This document shows, piece after piece, positions 37,101 to 43,100 of a stretch of 64,000 nucleotides of DNA (its first letter is position 1; every line of letters starts with the position of its first letter). Where the stretch lies: positions 81,307,410-81,371,409 of the forward strand of contig NC_134839.1 in NCBI RefSeq assembly GCF_965363235.1, given 5' to 3'. The stretch is from Mytilus galloprovincialis. Its lineage: Eukaryota; Mollusca; Bivalvia; Mytilida; Mytilidae. A program made the translations under genes and the position numbers. Below the pieces are notes generated by a model. The model ran no database searches. It saw nothing but the letters and a program-made list of their open reading frames with translations, and was not told the origin of the DNA.

Positions 37101-40100
37101 CTTTAAATTTTGTCAATATATTCAGTAATATATATCCGTATTCTTAATACGAAGAAAATGTCTTTTTGAATTAAGAAAAGAAAATATAGACTGCTACTCA
37201 ATACCAAAGTCATAAATTGGAACAATCACTGTTACTTGGGATATGGTTAAAATGTAAAACTGAGTTTAATTCAATATGAAACAATTTGTCATACTGAACG
37301 CTGGTGATACTGATGGTTTGGCTCATTCAACAGAAAATTTGTAAAAACACTTAGTATTTTCCTGAGTTACTATGAATTTTAGAAAGACAATAGTATATAA
37401 TTTAGAAAAAAGAAAGTGCAACGGAACTTTGAGTATACATTACGGCAAAAATGTAGAAAAAGACGATACTTGCTCATATCTATCTTATTTGAACACACGG
37501 AAATTACGTCTCATGTGTATTTCCTGAAATAATTTGTTGTTATACTGGAAAATTTCTTTTTCAAAACGTGCTCTACTGACATACGATACGACATATTGAT
37601 AGATAAATTAGTGATTAAAACTACAAAGAATATTTTTTTTATAACACTATCAAGTTTTGTAAGTGACTGGTATGATATTATCAGTCAGTGATAATTGAAT
37701 TATAAACGTTTCAGTGTACGTCAACAGTGTTCCTTGTTCCTTGATGTTTTTAATACATGTTTGAATAATTTTTTTCAGTAAACGGAACAGCACCCACCCA
37801 GTCCACGTTAACGGGTAAGTTTTGTCATATATTTTATGCAAGGTAGCTAAATTCCAGTCACACAAAGTCACTGGTTTCAGACTAAAATATATATCACAAG
37901 GTACACAATTCACATTTTTGAGGAATGACACTTGGTAACGAACTTTCATCATTTTTCAATTCCAACATGGTTTATCCCGGCGATAACTTTAATGCTGTGT
38001 TATGTCGTAAAACTACTTAACATTATCTACAAAATGATACATGACACACTTGTCATACGAAGAAGAAACGGCTACTTAAATTCAAATATACACTTGCATA
38101 TAGTTTCATTGAAAATCAAAATGTAAAAAATGCTAAAAAATAATTTAATAACAGTTATTGACATCTGTAGTATGTTAAATGATTGATAAATAATATATTT
38201 ATAAACTTTTGATCACCACCTACTAAATAAAGGCAACAGAAGTATACCGCTGTTCGAAAACTAAAACAAACTTTGTTCTAAAATAATATGCCAAAGGTGA
38301 ATGATGAAAACAATTAGATGTTTTTGTCTTAAAAGACCAAATAAACCATAGAAACAAATCAAAAGTCAGTACCTAATAGAAATTAGAATGGAAAAGTGGA
38401 ATATGTCAGAGTGAAAACAGTCAAATACTAACAATAAAACTGTAAAAGGCCACCAATGATTTTTCTACGTGACCTTATCTATTGACCACATGGTATTGTT
38501 AATAGAAATAATGTCCGGACACACATTTACACTTTTGGTTAAATATTTTTTCCAAGTTTTTGATGACTAGTCTTGAATATTTTATAGGAGTTGGTAGAAA
38601 GAACAAATACGTATTGAAGATGAGATCTGAAATAATTTTTGACTGGCAATAAATGTTGGCCAGATCACAGCACAGACGACGCTTTGATTTTTAACTATTT
38701 AAAACAAAAATAAAACTAATAGATTTTGTGTTTCCCTAGGTATTAGTTTGTCACCCCGAAAATACATGTATCGTTTTTTTCCAAGATCTTATACTATACG
38801 TTTTTCTTCATCCTTTAACATATAAACGGTTAAAAATTTATAAACTTGCCTTCAAAGTAATCATACAAATCTACAAATTTCTCGGGATTTTTTCTTCGGT
38901 ACCATTATCATTGTAATAGATGTACGGTTCCTAAGTGTTTTGTCAATGCAACAAATTATACTTCTTCACTGAACGACTTTTAAGTATAAGTGCAGTATGT
39001 GTGAAAAAAGATTTCACGATAACCCAGTACTCCAATTTAGTGATATTAACAGTTATATTTCTTTTATAAATTATAGGAACCACGACATTACCTCCATGTA
39101 GTGATCACGATCCTAGATGTTCACAAGCTTCATACAAAAACTTATTGTGTAATCCAAATGCTGTACCGGATACAAAGAAATATGCCATTGAGACATGTCC
39201 GCTGACATGTAACTATTGCACTGAATATTATGGTATGTATAATGTACGGAATCTTCCATATATTTTTTTAAATATATATAATTTAATCACATCAGAAAAC
39301 TTTTTGGTGGGAATTCATTTAATTTTTACTTTACTGTTAGTGTTATAGTTCTTATTGGTATTTCTAATAGTAATAAACATGTAAGACCCCAACAATGACA
39401 ATTTTATTTTTTGCATTCCACAATTGTGCATAAACAGCTGAATACATTAAATATTCGATATCATATTTTATAACTTTATCGGTCTATGTGGCCCAGTGAG
39501 GTAGAGCGTTGGACACAGTGTTGGCGGTGTTGTCCCGATATCTCAGTAGCACGAGTTAAAATCCTTGCGAGTGAAGATCAAAATTTGCCAGATTAAACAT
39601 CGTTGTGCTGATATTTCGAGTAATTATGAATATAATATGCGTTTTAAGCTTTGTATCACCTTTTCTGGTGACCTAATAAATTAATTTGTCGCAGAGTTGT
39701 CACTTGTTTAGACGTACTTAAATATAATATATATTTATGTTTTTGTTGATTTTATCCTCGATGATGGTGTTTTTTATAATTTGAAAACAATTTTATTGGC
39801 CTTCTTTTTCATTTTTTTCAGCCTTATTGAACCGTAAGTAGTTGTATTATCTTTTGCCCTTTTGTATCCTTTTTTCTGGTACAGAACATTCGAAATCTTA
39901 TCATTCGCGGAGCAGTATAGTTTCGGTCATGCATATCTTACAATGTTCTAATTTAAATGACACCGACTAAAATTTCAAAATTTAAAGTAAGCTACCTCTT
40001 TGTGTACCTTAAATTAATGCATTTTAAAACTGTAAAGACTTTTGAATACTTGTATAAATGAGTATCATTTCCTAGGATTTCGAAGTTTATAACTATTGAC

Positions 40101-43100
40101 ATTTTCTTGACTATTGACATTTTCAGACTGTCATCAAAGTGAGAGGGTTTGCGCTATAAAACCAGGTTTAATCCATCATTTTCTACATTTGAAAATGCTT
40201 GTACCAAGTCAGGAATATGACAGTTCTTGTCCATTCGTTTTTGATGCGTTTTGTTATTTGATTTTGCCATGTGATTATGGACTTTCCGAATTGATTTTCC
40301 TCTAAGTTCAGTATTTTTGTGATTTTACTTTTTTTTTCATTAATAATACAGGAAACTGATTTAAAACATTAAAGAATAAAACTGTTTATCTCGTCTATAT
40401 TTTATCAAACTAAATGTGCTAAATGTTGTTATCAATTTTCGGGTCGTTTTGATCCGAAAACAGTCAACAACAGTTGTTGATGATGTTCTTTATGAGAGAC
40501 AAAACTATCGGTGCCAGTAATTTTATCATCATAATCACTGTGTCTAAACCACACCGGCAAAATTTGCTCGGACACGATGGTATCTAACATCCGGCACAAT
40601 GACGGAACACCAATAGACAAAAAAAAGGTAGGTTTCTCCTTATTTTTTTATTTTTTTATGATATCGAAAATATATATACATATACAAGTATTTTCTATTG
40701 TGAGATGCAATATTTTCTACAACCGTTCTATATTAACGGAGAAATAAGTCAAAATGCATGTCAAAATGACGAATTGAGTGAACCTTGCCTCGAAATTATT
40801 TAATTTCTCGTTAAATTGTTCACATTGTACGGAAAGAAAGGTACGGGGAGATAGATATTGACACGGAGATTGTAAATTTAGTTATTATGAGCATCTCCAT
40901 AATTGTATCTCTGTGTATGGAACGAAAGAAATGGGTCATGTCAAAATGGAACTGGCCGGTTTCGTCAATGTATACAACCCGGTTTCGTCATAGATTTCAA
41001 AATGCATAACCCGGTTTGGTCAAATAAAAAAATCATAATCGCATTACATTATAATTGATTATTTAACTTCAGCGTTCAAAAGGAGTTTTGTGGGTCGTTG
41101 GAAAACAAATTCGTTCACTGGACAACGGCTTATTATTTTTATGAGTCTCAGATTCAAATAAATAATAAGCAAAAACTTGAATTCCTACTCTTATAGAACA
41201 CAAATATTTTAATTTACTTTGCATTTCGAAATTTTTTAACAATATATTCAGATTAAAACTCTCTAAATATGCGTTTTCTATATGAGTTATGGGGAAATAT
41301 GTTGAACATGTTTAAACTTGAATTTAAAGTTTACGGCCTTAAAAATCGAAACACACAATTGATATGAGATTTTCTCGCACAAAAGGATGGACACCTTTAT
41401 AAGTAATCTATTCATTCTATGTATGTAATCTTTTCTACAATCGTTAAAAATAAATCTTCTTAAGGATAAACGTTGATAATAAGACAACTGTATATGCATG
41501 CATAATTGACATAGAAAATGAATGTAGGATTACAACTACCATGCATTAAAATAATTTGTTTATCCCTTATTGTAACTATACTGCTATGTACAAATTAGTA
41601 TAATAGTATACTAGTCTCAGGTCATCGACCAAATTCAATAATAATTATTTTGTTAACATAACTAAAAAAAACGAGTCTGTACTGTCGCCGTTGTGTTATG
41701 ATGATCGTACACTGACGTTAGTCAATATATTTTGACAATATATACGGACAGACGGATTCAGTTTATTTCAAAGTGGACGTATTATTTAAAAATGTCTATC
41801 AACATGAAAAGTTCATACAAATTCCAAGCGACAACAACCCGACCATAGAGCAGAAAACAGCCGAAGGCCACAATGGGTCTTCAATGAAGCGAGAAACTCC
41901 CGCATCCGGTGGCGTCCTTTAGCTGGCCCCTTAATAAATATTTATACTAGTTCAGTGATAGTGGACTTCATAGTAAACTGCGAATACATGTATATTTATT
42001 ATATTTAAGGGATAATTTTAACTATGATTCAAGTTTTGGCACACATCGCGCATTTACTATACAGGCTCTGTCATCGGACGAGTTAAGGTTTTTTCATCAT
42101 TTTTTATTATTTGTACTTTTGTTGTACTGTTTGTGTCAGCGACAGCACTTTGACTCAGTCCATTCCCGAATCACACGCTTGTAATTCCATGGCTGTCTTT
42201 GGTTGCTTTATACCATATGCGTTTTGAGCATAAAATAGGCAGGTAGTTTTCTTGTTTGAATTGTTTTACATTTATAATTTAGGGCCCTGTTATAGCTTGC
42301 TTTCATGCAATTTGTGTGTTTTTCTCATTGTTTAAGGCATACGCTGACCTAAACTTGATTAATTCAACATAATTTTTGTGTCTAAAAGAAAGTTGTCTAT
42401 TTGGCAATGTTTATGGGATAAGTGGTTACCGTCACTTCTTCTTAATAAGACCTAGATATAAATGACGGTCATGTTTTGCAAACCAACTTTTATTCACATT
42501 GAAAATACAAAACTGTCAGATATTGTTTTCGAAAGTTAACTTGAAGTTTCTATTGAATTTGAACTGTACAAAAATGAATTTGAACTGTAAAAATAATGTG
42601 AAAAACATGCCTATGAAAATAAATGTGCCTACCAGAAACGGGGAGAAAGTTACAAATCTCACTGCTATGTTATGGATGCTTAAGTGTGAAAACTCGCTTT
42701 AGTGCGCAAGTAACACAGTATATATAGTACCAGAAAATCTGGCAGGACTGCATGCATGATTAATTTGTGCAGAACAGTATAGACTATAGTCGGTTTGGGA
42801 CTGTTCGTCAATGATTGAATGCATAAATGTATTAATAATTGATAGTAAATATTGTAAACTAAGTGTATATAAAATAGTATAGTAAATTAAAATTATGGCA
42901 CAATCAAAACACATCCTTTTATTTTTCATCTTTACATACTACTATCATAAACAAAGAAAATATAATAATGTTACAAAATAATTAGATACCAGTGTTTGCT
43001 ATTCAGTATTTATATTCCATTTAAAATTAGTTTGAAGTTAAGTGAAGTAAGGGATACGCCTTTAATTAGGAAAATGTGTATTATCATAATTAACTATGTC

